This document shows positions 1 through 8,414 of a DNA stretch of 64,000 nucleotides, in pieces. How positions within the stretch are numbered: the stretch's first letter is position 1; each line of letters opens with the position of its first letter. The notes beneath the pieces are model-generated. The model did not search any database. It saw nothing but the letters and a program-made list of their open reading frames with translations, and had not been told where the DNA came from. This stretch comes from Saccharopolyspora rosea. GTDB lineage: Bacteria; Actinomycetota; Actinomycetes; Mycobacteriales; Pseudonocardiaceae. The DNA is taken from contig NZ_CP102826.1 of the NCBI RefSeq assembly GCF_025643595.1, positions 4,898,001 through 4,962,000 on the forward strand, in the 5' to 3' direction. A program made the position numbers and the translations under genes.

Positions 1-594
1 GCCGTGCCGGTCGATGTTGTCGTAGACGGTCAGCTCCGAAGCATCACCCTGACCGACCTCCATGACCTCGCTCGTGTCAACCTCATCAGAAGACTTGAGG
101 TCGACCAGTTCGAGCTTGTAGGGCTCGTCGGCCAGCTCCTGCCTGGCGTCCTCGACCGAGTCCAGCCGGCGGCGGGAGAACTTCTGCCCGGACTTGACGA
201 TCTGCTTCATGCGCTTCTCCAGCGCCTGCAGGTCCTCCGGGGTGAACGGGCGGTCCACGTCGAAGTCGTAGTAGAAGCCGTCCTTGACCGGCGGGCCGAT
301 GCCCAGCTTGGCGTCGTCGAACAGGTCCTGCACCGCCTGCGCGAGCACGTGCGCGGCGGAGTGCCGGATGACGCTGCGGCCCGCCTCGGTGTCGGACGCG
401 ACCGCCTCGACCTCGGTGTCGGACTCCGGGGCCCACGCCAGGTCGCGCAGGTTCCCCTCCGCGTCGCGGACGACCACGATCGCCTCCGGCCCCTTGGACG
501 GCAGCCCGGCCTCGGCGACGGCCTCGCCCGCGGTAGTGCCCGCCGGAACCTTCACCCGGGGAGCTTGCTGGGCTTGGGAAGGCAGAACGGACAC
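1..594 (-). CDS. thrS: Threonyl-tRNA synthetase, N-terminal part (runs off the window)
   Basis: Cytosolic enzyme that charges tRNA-Thr with threonine. Only the first 198 codons are visible. They contain the N-terminal TGS-like region ([13 protein letters not shown]) and the start of the editing domain with its [11 protein letters not shown] stretch (HxxxH zinc-type motif), then DGFYYDFD and [10 protein letters not shown], all typical of ThrS. The reading frame is open to base 1, so the catalytic and anticodon domains lie outside. I chose the GTG at 594 because AGGAG lies 5 bases upstream; a GTG at 600 is in frame but overlaps that Shine-Dalgarno. It follows the GGDEF gene on the same strand with about 100 bp between, which holds a strong hairpin. 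Confidence 0.95.
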   Translation of the reverse strand, partial: MSVLPSQAQQAPRVKVPAGTTAGEAVAEAGLPSKGPEAIVVVRDAEGNLRDLAWAPESDTEVEAVASDTEAGRSVIRHSAAHVLAQAVQDLFDDAKLGIGPPVKDGFYYDFDVDRPFTPEDLQALEKRMKQIVKSGQKFSRRRLDSVEDARQELADEPYKLELVDLKSSDEVDTSEVMEVGQGDASELTVYDNIDRHG

Positions 595-610
595 AGTCAC
601 TCCTAGGCTG

Positions 611-631
611 GCGCCGGTCGGCGACCGGCGC
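611..631 (-). promoter_or_regulatory. Hairpin in the thrS leader
   Basis: A perfect 9-bp stem (gcgccggtc / gaccggcgc) with a 3-base loop, 11 bases upstream of the thrS ribosome-binding site. It has no T-tract. It could end transcription from the GGDEF gene or fold in the thrS 5' leader. No T-box features were seen. Confidence 0.35.
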
Positions 632-699
632 GGCGGACACGCTTCGCAACCCGATGCTATCGAGCGGTCGCCCGCCGTCGGTCCGCAGGTCACGCGGCA

Positions 700-2790
700 T
701 CAGACCCCGCAGGCCACCAGCCCGGGGATCTCCAGCGCGGAGACCGGCTCGGGGCGCTGGACCAGCTCGACGCCGAGGGCTCCGAGCCGCCGCTCCTGCA
801 ACGGCGTGGTCACCCCGCTGGCGACCACCGGCAGGTCCATCAGCCGGGCGGCGCCGACCGCGCTGCGCACCAGGTGCACGTCGAGCGGGTCCGGACCGGA
901 CGGTGCGGCGAGGCTGCGCAGGTGCGGTCCGTCGACGCGGGCGGCGACCAGCGGCAGCCCGCGCAGCCGGGACATCCGCGTGTAGTCGTCGCCGAACTGG
1001 TAGACGACCAGCCGAACGCCCATCTCGGCGAAGATCTCCAGGACGTCCACCGGGTCGCCCTGGTGGTCGAACAGCGCAGGTTCGGGCAGGCCGAGGGCCA
1101 GGGACCGCGGCGGCAGCCCCGTCTCGCGCAGCACCCGCTGCACCTCGCCGACCAGCTCCGGGTCGCGGCAGTGCCGGGCGGACAGGTTGACCCCGGCGAC
1201 GGGGGCGCCCTCGCCCAGCTCGCGCACCCAGCGGGCGGCGTGCTCGCACACCCGCTCCAGGATCCAGCCGCCCAGCCGGGTGATCAGCCCGGTCTCCTCG
1301 GCGAGACCGAGGAACCGGTCCTCGGCCAGTTCGCCGAACTCCCCGTGGTCCCAGTGCACGGTCGCGGCCGCCCCGACCACCCGGCCGGTCCGCTGCCTGC
1401 GGATCGGCTCGTAGGAGACGAACAGCTCGTTCTGCTCCAGCGCGGCGGGCAGCGTCGCCGACAGCTTGAACCGCTCCAGCGTGGCCTCGTTGTGCTCCGG
1501 GTCGAACAGCACCCACTGGGCCCGGCCGTCGCGCTTGGCGCGGTAGAGGGTGATGTCGGCGTCGCGCAGCAGGGACTCCGCGTCGGTACCGGCCACCTCG
1601 CGCTCCACCAGTCCCGTGCTGGCCTGGGCGCTGAGCTCGTGGGAGCCGATGCGCACCGGGGCGGTGATCTCGCGCAGCAGCGCCTCGGCGAGCCGGGTCA
1701 GCGCGACGGGCCCCGCCGAGTCGGGGACGAGCACGACGAACTCGTCGCCGCCCATCCGCGCGGCCAGCGCCCCCTCGGCGTCGGCCATCGACTGCAACCG
1801 CTGGGCCACGGCCCGCAGCAGCGCGTCCCCGACGGGGTGGCCGAGGCTGTCGTTGACCGCCTTGAACCCGTCCAGGTCGAAGTAGCACAGGCCCACCCGG
1901 CGGTCGGCAGGGTCCGGGTGCAGCGCGGCGTCCAGGCTCACCTGCAACTGGGTGCGGTTGGCCAGGCCGGTGAGCGGGTCGTGGGTGGCCTGCCTGCGGA
2001 ACTGCTCCTGGAGCATGTGCGCCGCGGTGATGTCCTCGTACAGCAGCACCTGGTAGTCCGGCTCGCCGTGCACGTCGCGGACCAGCGAGGCCGACAGCCG
2101 GGTCCACACGTGGGCGCCGTCCGGCCCGGTGAACCGGGTCTCCAGCTGGAAGCGGTCGGTCCCGCCGGCCGCCAGGTCGGCCGCCGCCTCCCGCAGGTCG
2201 CCCAGCCACGGCTCGTCGGCGAGGTCGAACATCCGGGCGCCGACCAGGTCGCTCTCGCGGCGTCGGAAGATCTGCGGCATCGCCGGGTTGACCTCGTCGA
2301 TCACCCCGTCCAGCGTGACGATCGCGATGCCCAGCGCGGAGGCGTTGAACACCGCCCGCGACCGGGCCTCGCTGGCGCGCAGCGCCTCCTCGGCGGCGTC
2401 CCGGGCGTAGAGCACGGCCTGCTTGATGACCTCCTGCTCTTCGAAGGTCTGCTCGCGCAACCGCGCGGCGAACCCGGCGGCCAGGTCGCCGAGCACGCCG
2501 AACAGCCGGTCTGCCCGCAGCCCCGGCACCACGCGCGGCAGTTCGGCGGCGAACAGCCGCACGGTGCGGGACAGCACGTCGGGGTTGGTCAGGTGCAGGT
2601 GCACCAGCTCACCGCCGACCTCCAGCGCCGCACCCGGCAGCGCCGCGCCGGTGGCCTCGTCCAGCAACCGCGCGAAGCAGCGGTGCAGGCGGGTGTCGAG
2701 CTCCTCCCGGGACAGCGGCACGTAGCTGCTGTGCGCGATCTCCTTCTTCCACCGTTGGACGAAGTCCAGGCGGTCCACCCCGGCGGTCAC
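700..2790 (-). CDS. PAS-GGDEF protein with degenerate EAL domain
   Basis: Putative cytoplasmic diguanylate cyclase (c-di-GMP synthesis) of 696 residues. An N-terminal alpha-helical region of about 130 residues of unknown type is followed by a PAS domain (about 145-260), a GGDEF domain with an intact MGGDEFVV active site near residue 347, and an EAL-like domain (about 445-690). The EAL motif is replaced by GAAAT, and DDFGTG by YQFGDD, so phosphodiesterase activity looks lost; NLSARH is kept. No RxxD inhibitory site is seen five residues before GGDEF. The start is uncertain: GTG 2790 overlaps the stop of a small upstream frame (GTGA), while GTG 2799 is in frame but also lacks a Shine-Dalgarno. 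Confidence 0.85.
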   Translation of the reverse strand: MTAGVDRLDFVQRWKKEIAHSSYVPLSREELDTRLHRCFARLLDEATGAALPGAALEVGGELVHLHLTNPDVLSRTVRLFAAELPRVVPGLRADRLFGVLGDLAAGFAARLREQTFEEQEVIKQAVLYARDAAEEALRASEARSRAVFNASALGIAIVTLDGVIDEVNPAMPQIFRRRESDLVGARMFDLADEPWLGDLREAAADLAAGGTDRFQLETRFTGPDGAHVWTRLSASLVRDVHGEPDYQVLLYEDITAAHMLQEQFRRQATHDPLTGLANRTQLQVSLDAALHPDPADRRVGLCYFDLDGFKAVNDSLGHPVGDALLRAVAQRLQSMADAEGALAARMGGDEFVVLVPDSAGPVALTRLAEALLREITAPVRIGSHELSAQASTGLVEREVAGTDAESLLRDADITLYRAKRDGRAQWVLFDPEHNEATLERFKLSATLPAALEQNELFVSYEPIRRQRTGRVVGAAATVHWDHGEFGELAEDRFLGLAEETGLITRLGGWILERVCEHAARWVRELGEGAPVAGVNLSARHCRDPELVGEVQRVLRETGLPPRSLALGLPEPALFDHQGDPVDVLEIFAEMGVRLVVYQFGDDYTRMSRLRGLPLVAARVDGPHLRSLAAPSGPDPLDVHLVRSAVGAARLMDLPVVASGVTTPLQERRLGALGVELVQRPEPVSALEIPGLVACGV

Positions 2791-2837
2791 GGCGGGCACC
2801 CGGCCGCTGCGTGCTGGCTCCGAACGAGCTGGCGCAT
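2787..2837 (-). CDS. Possible 16-residue leader peptide coupled to the GGDEF gene
   Basis: ATG at 2837 has a good Shine-Dalgarno (GGAGG, 7 bases upstream) and encodes MRQLVRSQHAAAGCPP. Its TGA overlaps the GTG at 2790 of the next gene as GTGA. The downstream gene has no Shine-Dalgarno of its own, so translation is likely coupled. It could be a leader peptide or a mis-set start; it does not match the cysteine leader family well. Confidence 0.4.
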   Translation of the reverse strand: MRQLVRSQHAAAGCPP

Positions 2838-3173
2838 GCTGCCCCCTCCGGTCTTCGCGCTGTCGCCGCCCGCCGCGAGCGCGCGCCGACGCGCGGATCC
2901 CCTCCGGGCGAGCGTTGATCGAATCCTACTGTCACCCACCGTTTCCGGTAACCCACTCGGGGTGTTCGACACGGCTCGCTACTGAGGGTTATGACCATTG
3001 TCACCGGTCCGCATCGCGGGATCGCGGGTAAGGCATGCCTAAGCTGAAGGGGTCGCCTGCCCACGCCCCCGCCATGCCGGGGCGCCGGGCGGTGCCCGCG
3101 GGACCGGGTGGCGCACGACGGCGTGCGCGCACGCCCGCCCACCCGGCCGTCGTCCACCCCAGAAGGAGAATGC
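2838..3173. other. Divergent intergenic region between the GGDEF gene and fprA
   Basis: About 336 bp with no supported gene. It must hold the promoters for both flanking transcripts. The only clear structure is the near-palindrome at 3027-3044 described separately. Confidence 0.5.
3027..3044 (+). promoter_or_regulatory. Possible DtxR/IdeR-like operator upstream of fprA
   Basis: The sequence ggtaaggcatgcctaagc is a near-perfect palindrome built of TWAGG-like half sites, resembling iron-box half sites of the DtxR/IdeR family. The central spacing differs from the canonical box by an extra AT. The assignment is inference. Confidence 0.3.
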
Positions 3174-4523
3174 ATGACCCGCCCGTTGCGAGTGGCGATC
3201 GTCGGGGCCGGTCCGGCCGGCGTTTACGCCGCCGACATCCTGACCAAGTCCGAAACGCCGGTCGAGATCGACCTGCTGGACCGGATGCCGGCGCCCTACG
3301 GTCTGATCCGCTACGGCGTCGCCCCCGACCACCCGCGCATCAAGGGCATCGTCAGCGCGCTGCACCGCGTGCTGGACAAGCCGGAGATCTGCTTCCTGGG
3401 ACATGTCGACTACGGCGTCGACCTCAAGCTCGACGACCTGCGGCGCCACTACGACGCGGTCGTGTTCGCCACCGGCGCGGACCAGGACCGGCAACTGGAC
3501 GTCCCGGGCGTCGACCTGCCGCACAGCCACGGCGCCGCCGAGTTCGTCCAGTGGTACGACGGCTACCCCGAGGCGCCGCGCGAGTGGACGCTGGACGGCG
3601 AGCAGGTCGCGGTGATCGGCGCGGGCAACGTGGCGCTGGACGTCGCCCGGGTGCTGGCCAAGCAGGCCGACGACCTGCTGCGCACCGAGATCCCGGACAA
3701 CGTCTACCGGGGTCTGAAGGACTCCCGGGTCACCGACGTGCACCTGTTCGCCCGGCGCGGGCCGGCGCAGGCCAAGTTCACCCCGCTGGAGCTGCGCGAG
3801 CTCGACCACCAGCCCGGCGTGGAGCTCGTCGTGCACCCGGAGGGCTTCGAGCTGGACGCGGCGAGCGAGGAGTCGATCCGCACCAACAACCAGGTCAAGA
3901 CGGTCGTGAAGACGTTGCAGGACTGGGCGCTGCGGGATCCCCGCTACGACACGCCGCGGCGGCTGCACCTGCACTTCCTGCGCGCACCGGTGGAGATCCT
4001 CGGCAGCGAGCGGGTCGAGGGACTGCGCACCGAGGTCATGGAGCTGACCGGGGACGGCGGCGTGCGCGGGACCGGCGAGCACGAGACCTGGCCGGTGCAG
4101 CAGGTCTACCGGGCGGTCGGGTACCTGAGCTCGCCGCTGGCCGAGCTGCCGTTCGACCACGGCACCGGGACCATCCCGCACGAGGGCGGCCGGGTGCTGG
4201 ACCTGGACGGCGAGCCCATCCCCGGCGTCTACACCACCGGCTGGGTCAAGCGCGGTCCGGTGGGCCTGATCGGGCACACCAAGGGCGACGCGCTGGAGAC
4301 GATCACCAACCTGCTCGCCGACGCCGAGGCGCTGCCCCGGGCCGAGGAGCCCACCTCGGACGCGGTCCTGCGGCTGCTCGACGAGCGCGGCGTCGCCTAC
4401 ACCACGTGGGAGGGTTGGGGACGGCTCGACGCGCACGAGAAGGCGCTGGGCGAAGCGCAGGGCCGCGAGCGCGTGAAGGTCGTGCCGCGCGAGGAGATGG
4501 TGCGCATCTCCCGCGGCGGCTGA
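3174..4523 (+). CDS. fprA: Ferredoxin/adrenodoxin--NADP+ reductase
   Basis: Cytosolic flavoenzyme of 449 residues passing electrons between NADPH and ferredoxin, usually for P450s. The N terminus has an FAD-binding GAGPAGVYAA motif. PAPYGLIRYGVAPDH and KGIVSALHRVL are signatures of the FprA/adrenodoxin-reductase group, and a second Rossmann motif GAGNVALDVARVLA (NADP) lies near residue 145. The C-terminal YTTGWVKRGPVGLIGHTKGDA is typical of the family. ATG 3174 was chosen because AGAAGGAG lies just upstream; the frame extends further without a better start. It stands alone, transcribed away from the GGDEF gene, with a possible iron-type operator upstream. Confidence 0.95.
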   Translation: MTRPLRVAIVGAGPAGVYAADILTKSETPVEIDLLDRMPAPYGLIRYGVAPDHPRIKGIVSALHRVLDKPEICFLGHVDYGVDLKLDDLRRHYDAVVFATGADQDRQLDVPGVDLPHSHGAAEFVQWYDGYPEAPREWTLDGEQVAVIGAGNVALDVARVLAKQADDLLRTEIPDNVYRGLKDSRVTDVHLFARRGPAQAKFTPLELRELDHQPGVELVVHPEGFELDAASEESIRTNNQVKTVVKTLQDWALRDPRYDTPRRLHLHFLRAPVEILGSERVEGLRTEVMELTGDGGVRGTGEHETWPVQQVYRAVGYLSSPLAELPFDHGTGTIPHEGGRVLDLDGEPIPGVYTTGWVKRGPVGLIGHTKGDALETITNLLADAEALPRAEEPTSDAVLRLLDERGVAYTTWEGWGRLDAHEKALGEAQGRERVKVVPREEMVRISRGG

Positions 4524-4594
4524 CGAGGGCTCCTGCGGTGCGGTGACGCGTATTACGGTGGCGAGCACAAGCCGCCGTCGCACCGGAGGACGAG

Positions 4595-6058
4595 TTGACC
4601 GCGACCGAGCAGATCCCGGACACCACGCAGGCAGAACTCGACGCAGTCCTGGAACGCGCCGCCGAGGCGGCCGAGGCGTTCGGCGGGCAGGCACCGGCCG
4701 AGCGGGCCCGCCAGCTCGCGGCCGCCGCCGACGCGCTGGACGCCGCGGCCGACGAGCTGGTGCCGCTGGCGATCGACGAGACGAACCTGTCCCGGACGCG
4801 GCTGGGCGGTGAGCTCAAGCGCACCACGTTCCAGCTGCGGATGTTCGCCGACGTGCTGCGGGACGGCTCGTACCTGCGGGCGACCGTGGACCGCGCCGAT
4901 CCCGGGTTCGCGCTGGGCACCAAGCCGGACCTGCGCCGGGTGCTGCACCCGGTCGGCCCGGTGCTCGTGTTCGCGGCCAGCAACTTCCCGTTCGCGTTCT
5001 CCGTCGCCGGCGGCGACACCGCCTCGGCGCTGGCCGCCGGCTGTCCGGTGGTGCTCAAGGCGCACCCGGGACATCCCCGGCTGTCGGTGCGCACCGGCGA
5101 GCTGGTCGCCGCCGCGCTGCGGGACGCCGGGGCGCCGGAGGGCGCCTTCCAGGTCGTGCTGGGATTCGACGTCGGGACCTCGGCGCTGCGCGACCGGCGG
5201 GTGAAGGCGGCGGCGTTCACCGGCTCGGTTCCGGCCGGTCGTGCACTGTTCGACATCGCGAACGCGAGGTCGGAACCGATCCCGTTCTTCGCCGAGATGG
5301 GCAGCGTCAACCCGGTCTTCGTCACGCCCGGCGCGGTCCGCGCCCGAGGACCGGAGATCGCCCGGGGCTACGTCACGTCCTACTCCGGCAACGCGGGGCA
5401 GCTGTGCACCAAACCGGGCCTGCTGTTCCTGCCCGCCGGGCACGGCCTGGACGACGTGCTCGCCGAGGAGTCCCGGGGCGTGGGCGCGCACCGGATGCTC
5501 AACGAGCGGCTGCACGAGGGCTACCGCGGCCGTCGCGATGAGGTCACCGCGGTGCCGGGCGTGCGCGTGCTGGCCGAGGGCGGCGTCGACGGGGAAACCC
5601 TGCCGACCCTGCTGGCCACGGACGTCGACACCCTGCTCGCGCACCGCGGGGCGCTGCTGGAGGAGGTGTTCGGGCCGCTGTCGATCGTGGTCGAGTACCG
5701 CTCGGCCGAGGAGGCGCACCGCGCCGCCGAGGCGATCGAGGGCAACCTGACCGCCACCGTGCACGCCGAACCCGACGAGCCCGACCTCGCGGGCGCGCTG
5801 CTGCGCCGCCTGCGGGAGCGCGCGGGCCGGGTGCTGTTCAACGGCTGGCCGACCGGCGTCTCGCCGTCCCCGGCCATGCAGCACGGCGGCCCCTACCCGG
5901 CCACCACGGACGCCCGGTTCACCTCGGTCGGGACCGCGGCCGTCGACCGCTTCCTCCGCCCGGTGACCTACCAGGACGTTCCGCAACCCCTGCTGCCCGA
6001 ACCGCTCCGCGACGACAACCCGTGGAACATCCCCCGCGCGGTCCACGAACCCCGGTGA
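4595..6058 (+). CDS. Aldehyde dehydrogenase, alpha-ketoglutarate-semialdehyde type
   Basis: NAD(P)-dependent oxidation of a semialdehyde, probably 2,5-dioxopentanoate to 2-oxoglutarate, the last step of several sugar-acid and hydroxyproline routes. The 487-residue protein has the ALDH fold. The catalytic cysteine is about residue 271 in SGNAGQLCTKPG and the general-base glutamate about 234 in FFAEMGSVNP; these contexts are characteristic of the KGSADH subgroup. TTG 4595 is preceded by GGAGGA. It follows fprA by about 70 bp and converges on the methyltransferase gene. No sugar-acid dehydratase is nearby, so the true substrate is uncertain. Confidence 0.85.
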   Translation: MTATEQIPDTTQAELDAVLERAAEAAEAFGGQAPAERARQLAAAADALDAAADELVPLAIDETNLSRTRLGGELKRTTFQLRMFADVLRDGSYLRATVDRADPGFALGTKPDLRRVLHPVGPVLVFAASNFPFAFSVAGGDTASALAAGCPVVLKAHPGHPRLSVRTGELVAAALRDAGAPEGAFQVVLGFDVGTSALRDRRVKAAAFTGSVPAGRALFDIANARSEPIPFFAEMGSVNPVFVTPGAVRARGPEIARGYVTSYSGNAGQLCTKPGLLFLPAGHGLDDVLAEESRGVGAHRMLNERLHEGYRGRRDEVTAVPGVRVLAEGGVDGETLPTLLATDVDTLLAHRGALLEEVFGPLSIVVEYRSAEEAHRAAEAIEGNLTATVHAEPDEPDLAGALLRRLRERAGRVLFNGWPTGVSPSPAMQHGGPYPATTDARFTSVGTAAVDRFLRPVTYQDVPQPLLPEPLRDDNPWNIPRAVHEPR

Positions 6059-6065
6059 GGCGCGC

Positions 6066-6884
6066 TCACACCCGTTCGTAGGTGGCTACCGCGACGGACG
6101 CCGCGGTCGCCACCGGCGCGGGGAGCCGGGCGATGCGCTCGCGCAACGCCTCCGGGGTGGCGTGCCAGGCGCTGGGCCCCATGGCCACCACCGCCTCCGC
6201 CTCGGCGGGGTCCAGCGACAGCCCGAACTCGCGGTCGCGGCGGTCGACGAGCCGGAAGCGGTCGGCGAGCTGGGCGTCGAGCCGTTGCTGCTTGCGCCCG
6301 TCGACGGTGACCAGCCCGAGATCGGCGACCAGGCCCGCGAGGTGGTCGGCGTTCGGCGTGACGACCACCAGCAGACCGCCGGGGCGCAGCACGCGGTGCA
6401 TCTCGGCGGCGTTGCGCGGCGCGAACACGTTGAGCACGGCCGAGGCCGCCGCACTGCGCACCGGGAGGCCCTGCCAGGCGTCGGCCACCGCCGCCCCGGC
6501 GCGCGGGTGGGCCTTGGCCGCGCGGCGGCAGGCGTACTTGGACACGTCCAGCGCCAGGCCCGTGCGCTGCGGTGACCGCTCCAGCACGCGCGCCAGGTAG
6601 TGGCCGGTGCCCGCGCCGACGTCGACGACGCAACCGGTGACCTCGGCGAGCGCGTCGGTCACCGCGTCGGCGATCGGCGCGTAGTGCCCGGCGCGCAGGA
6701 AGTCCGCGCGGGCGGCCACCATCTCGGCGGTGTCCCCGCCGGTCCGGCCGGGGAGCAGGCTGACGTAGCCCTGGCGCGCGATGTCGAACGCGTGGCCCGC
6801 CGGGCAGCGCAGCCCGGAGCCGTGCCGCTGCAGCCCGGCCCCGCAGTGCGGGCACGCCAGGACCTCCAGCACGTCGTCGAGCAA
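6066..6884 (-). CDS. RlmA-family 23S rRNA guanine N1-methyltransferase
   Basis: SAM-dependent methyltransferase of 272 residues. The N terminus has the zinc-finger pattern CPHC (about 11-14) and CPAGH (27-31) that binds rRNA in RlmA(I)/RlmA(II) (TlrB) proteins. A Rossmann SAM motif VVDVGAGTGHYL follows near residue 87. Family members methylate G745 or G748 of 23S rRNA; the G748 type contributes to resistance to mycinosyl macrolides. Which position is used here cannot be told. The start is TTG 6884 with GGAGG 7 bases upstream. It converges on the aldehyde dehydrogenase with a gap of 7 bases. Confidence 0.85.
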   Translation of the reverse strand: MLDDVLEVLACPHCGAGLQRHGSGLRCPAGHAFDIARQGYVSLLPGRTGGDTAEMVAARADFLRAGHYAPIADAVTDALAEVTGCVVDVGAGTGHYLARVLERSPQRTGLALDVSKYACRRAAKAHPRAGAAVADAWQGLPVRSAAASAVLNVFAPRNAAEMHRVLRPGGLLVVVTPNADHLAGLVADLGLVTVDGRKQQRLDAQLADRFRLVDRRDREFGLSLDPAEAEAVVAMGPSAWHATPEALRERIARLPAPVATAASVAVATYERV

Positions 6885-6998
6885 CTCGGCCCCTCCCCTC
6901 CTCGCAGCTGACGCATTCTAGAAGCGGCTGGCTGCGCCCTCCCGGACGGCGTTGGCAGACTGCGGGCACGGCCACTGCCGTCGACATCGGGACGGACG

Positions 6999-8414
6999 AT
7001 GGACTGGAACTGGTTCGCCGCCGAGGAGTACTGGCAGGCGCGGTTCGCGGTGCAGCACCTGCTCGCGCTCTGCTACCTGCTCGCGTTCGGCTGCGCGCTG
7101 CACCAGTTCCGGGGGCTGCTCGGCGAGCGGGGCCTCACGCCGATCCCGCGCTTCCTGGAGATCGCCGGCTTCCGCCGGGCGCCGAGCCTGTTCCACCTGC
7201 ACTACTCGGACCGGTTCTTCGCGGTCGTCTCCGGCGCCGGTGCCGGGCTCAGCGCGCTGGTGCTGTTCGGCGCGGCCGACGTCGTGCCGCTGTGGGCGGC
7301 GATGGTGATGTGGCTGGTGCTGTGGGTGCTGTACCTGTCGATCGTCAACGTCGGGCAGGTCTGGTACTCGTTCGGCTGGGAGTCGCTGCTGCTGGAGGCC
7401 GGATTCCTGGCGATCTTCCTCGGCCCGTCGCACGTCGCGCCGCCTGCTCCGGTCATCTGGTTGCTGTGCTGGCTGCTGTTCCGCGTCGAGTTCGGCGCCG
7501 GGCTGATCAAGCTGCGCGGCGACAGCTGCTGGCGCGACCTCACCGCGCTGTACTACCACCACGAGACCCAGCCCGTGCCCGGACCGCTGAGCCGCTGGTT
7601 CCACCGGCTGCCGCGCCCGGTGCACCGCGCGGAGGTCACCGCCAACCACGTCACGCAGCTCCTCGTGCCGTTCCTGCTGTTCGCCCCGCAGCCGGTCGCC
7701 ACGGCGGCCGGGCTGATCGTCGTGGTCACCCAGGGATGGCTGATGCTCAGCGGGAACTTCGCCTGGCTGAACTTCATCACGATCACCCTGGCGTTCTCCG
7801 CGATGGGCGGGTGGCTGCTGCACCCGGTCACGCCGACACCGCCCCCGCAGCAGGCGGCGCCGCCGTGGTTCCGCGCGGCCGTGCTCGCGCTGACCGCCGG
7901 TTTCGTGGTGCTCAGCTACTGGCCGGTCCGCAACATGCTGGGGCGCCGCCAGGTGATGAACCGCAGCTTCAACCGGCTGCACCTGGGCAACACCTACGGC
8001 GCGTTCGGCTCGGTCACGCGCACCCGCTACGAGGTGGTCCTGGAGGGTTTCGACGGCGCGCGGTGGCGGGAGTACGACTTCAAGGCCAAGCCCGGCGACC
8101 CGTACCGCCGCCCGCCGCAGGTGGCGCCGTACCACCTGCGGCTGGACTGGCTGATGTGGTTCCTGCCGCTGTCGCCGAGCTACGGGCGCTCCTGGCTGCC
8201 TGGGCTGATCGCGGCGCTGCTGCGCGGCGACGAGCAGGTGTTGCGGCTGCTGCGGCGCAACCCGTTCCCCGACTCGCCGCCGCAGCGGGTCCGCGCGCTG
8301 CTGTACCGGTACCGCTTCACCACGCGCGCCGAGCGGCGCGCCACCGGGGCGTTCTGGCAGCGCTCGCCGGTCGGCGACTTCGTCCCGGAGCTGTCCCTGG
8401 CCGACCTGCGCTGA
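6999..8414 (+). CDS. Lipase maturation factor family membrane protein
   Basis: A 471-residue multi-pass membrane protein of the lipase maturation factor (LMF1-like) family. In animals the family helps lipases fold in the ER; the bacterial role is not established. Several hydrophobic segments fill the first 290 residues, with family-like stretches YSDRFFAVVSGAGAG, NVGQVWYSFGWESLLLEAGF and RVEFGAGLIKLRGD. The soluble C-terminal part contains NRLHLGNTYGAFGSVTRTRYE. It starts at ATG 6999, is transcribed divergently from the methyltransferase gene, and its stop abuts the end of the convergent cyclopropane-synthase-like gene. Confidence 0.85.
   Translation: MDWNWFAAEEYWQARFAVQHLLALCYLLAFGCALHQFRGLLGERGLTPIPRFLEIAGFRRAPSLFHLHYSDRFFAVVSGAGAGLSALVLFGAADVVPLWAAMVMWLVLWVLYLSIVNVGQVWYSFGWESLLLEAGFLAIFLGPSHVAPPAPVIWLLCWLLFRVEFGAGLIKLRGDSCWRDLTALYYHHETQPVPGPLSRWFHRLPRPVHRAEVTANHVTQLLVPFLLFAPQPVATAAGLIVVVTQGWLMLSGNFAWLNFITITLAFSAMGGWLLHPVTPTPPPQQAAPPWFRAAVLALTAGFVVLSYWPVRNMLGRRQVMNRSFNRLHLGNTYGAFGSVTRTRYEVVLEGFDGARWREYDFKAKPGDPYRRPPQVAPYHLRLDWLMWFLPLSPSYGRSWLPGLIAALLRGDEQVLRLLRRNPFPDSPPQRVRALLYRYRFTTRAERRATGAFWQRSPVGDFVPELSLADLR

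Noticed and set aside
2787..2837. The 16-residue leader as a second cysteine leader peptide
   Set aside because: It has one Cys near its end and an early VRSQH, but lacks the SRRxVDxxRVxSAxCR pattern, and the downstream gene has no sulfur role.
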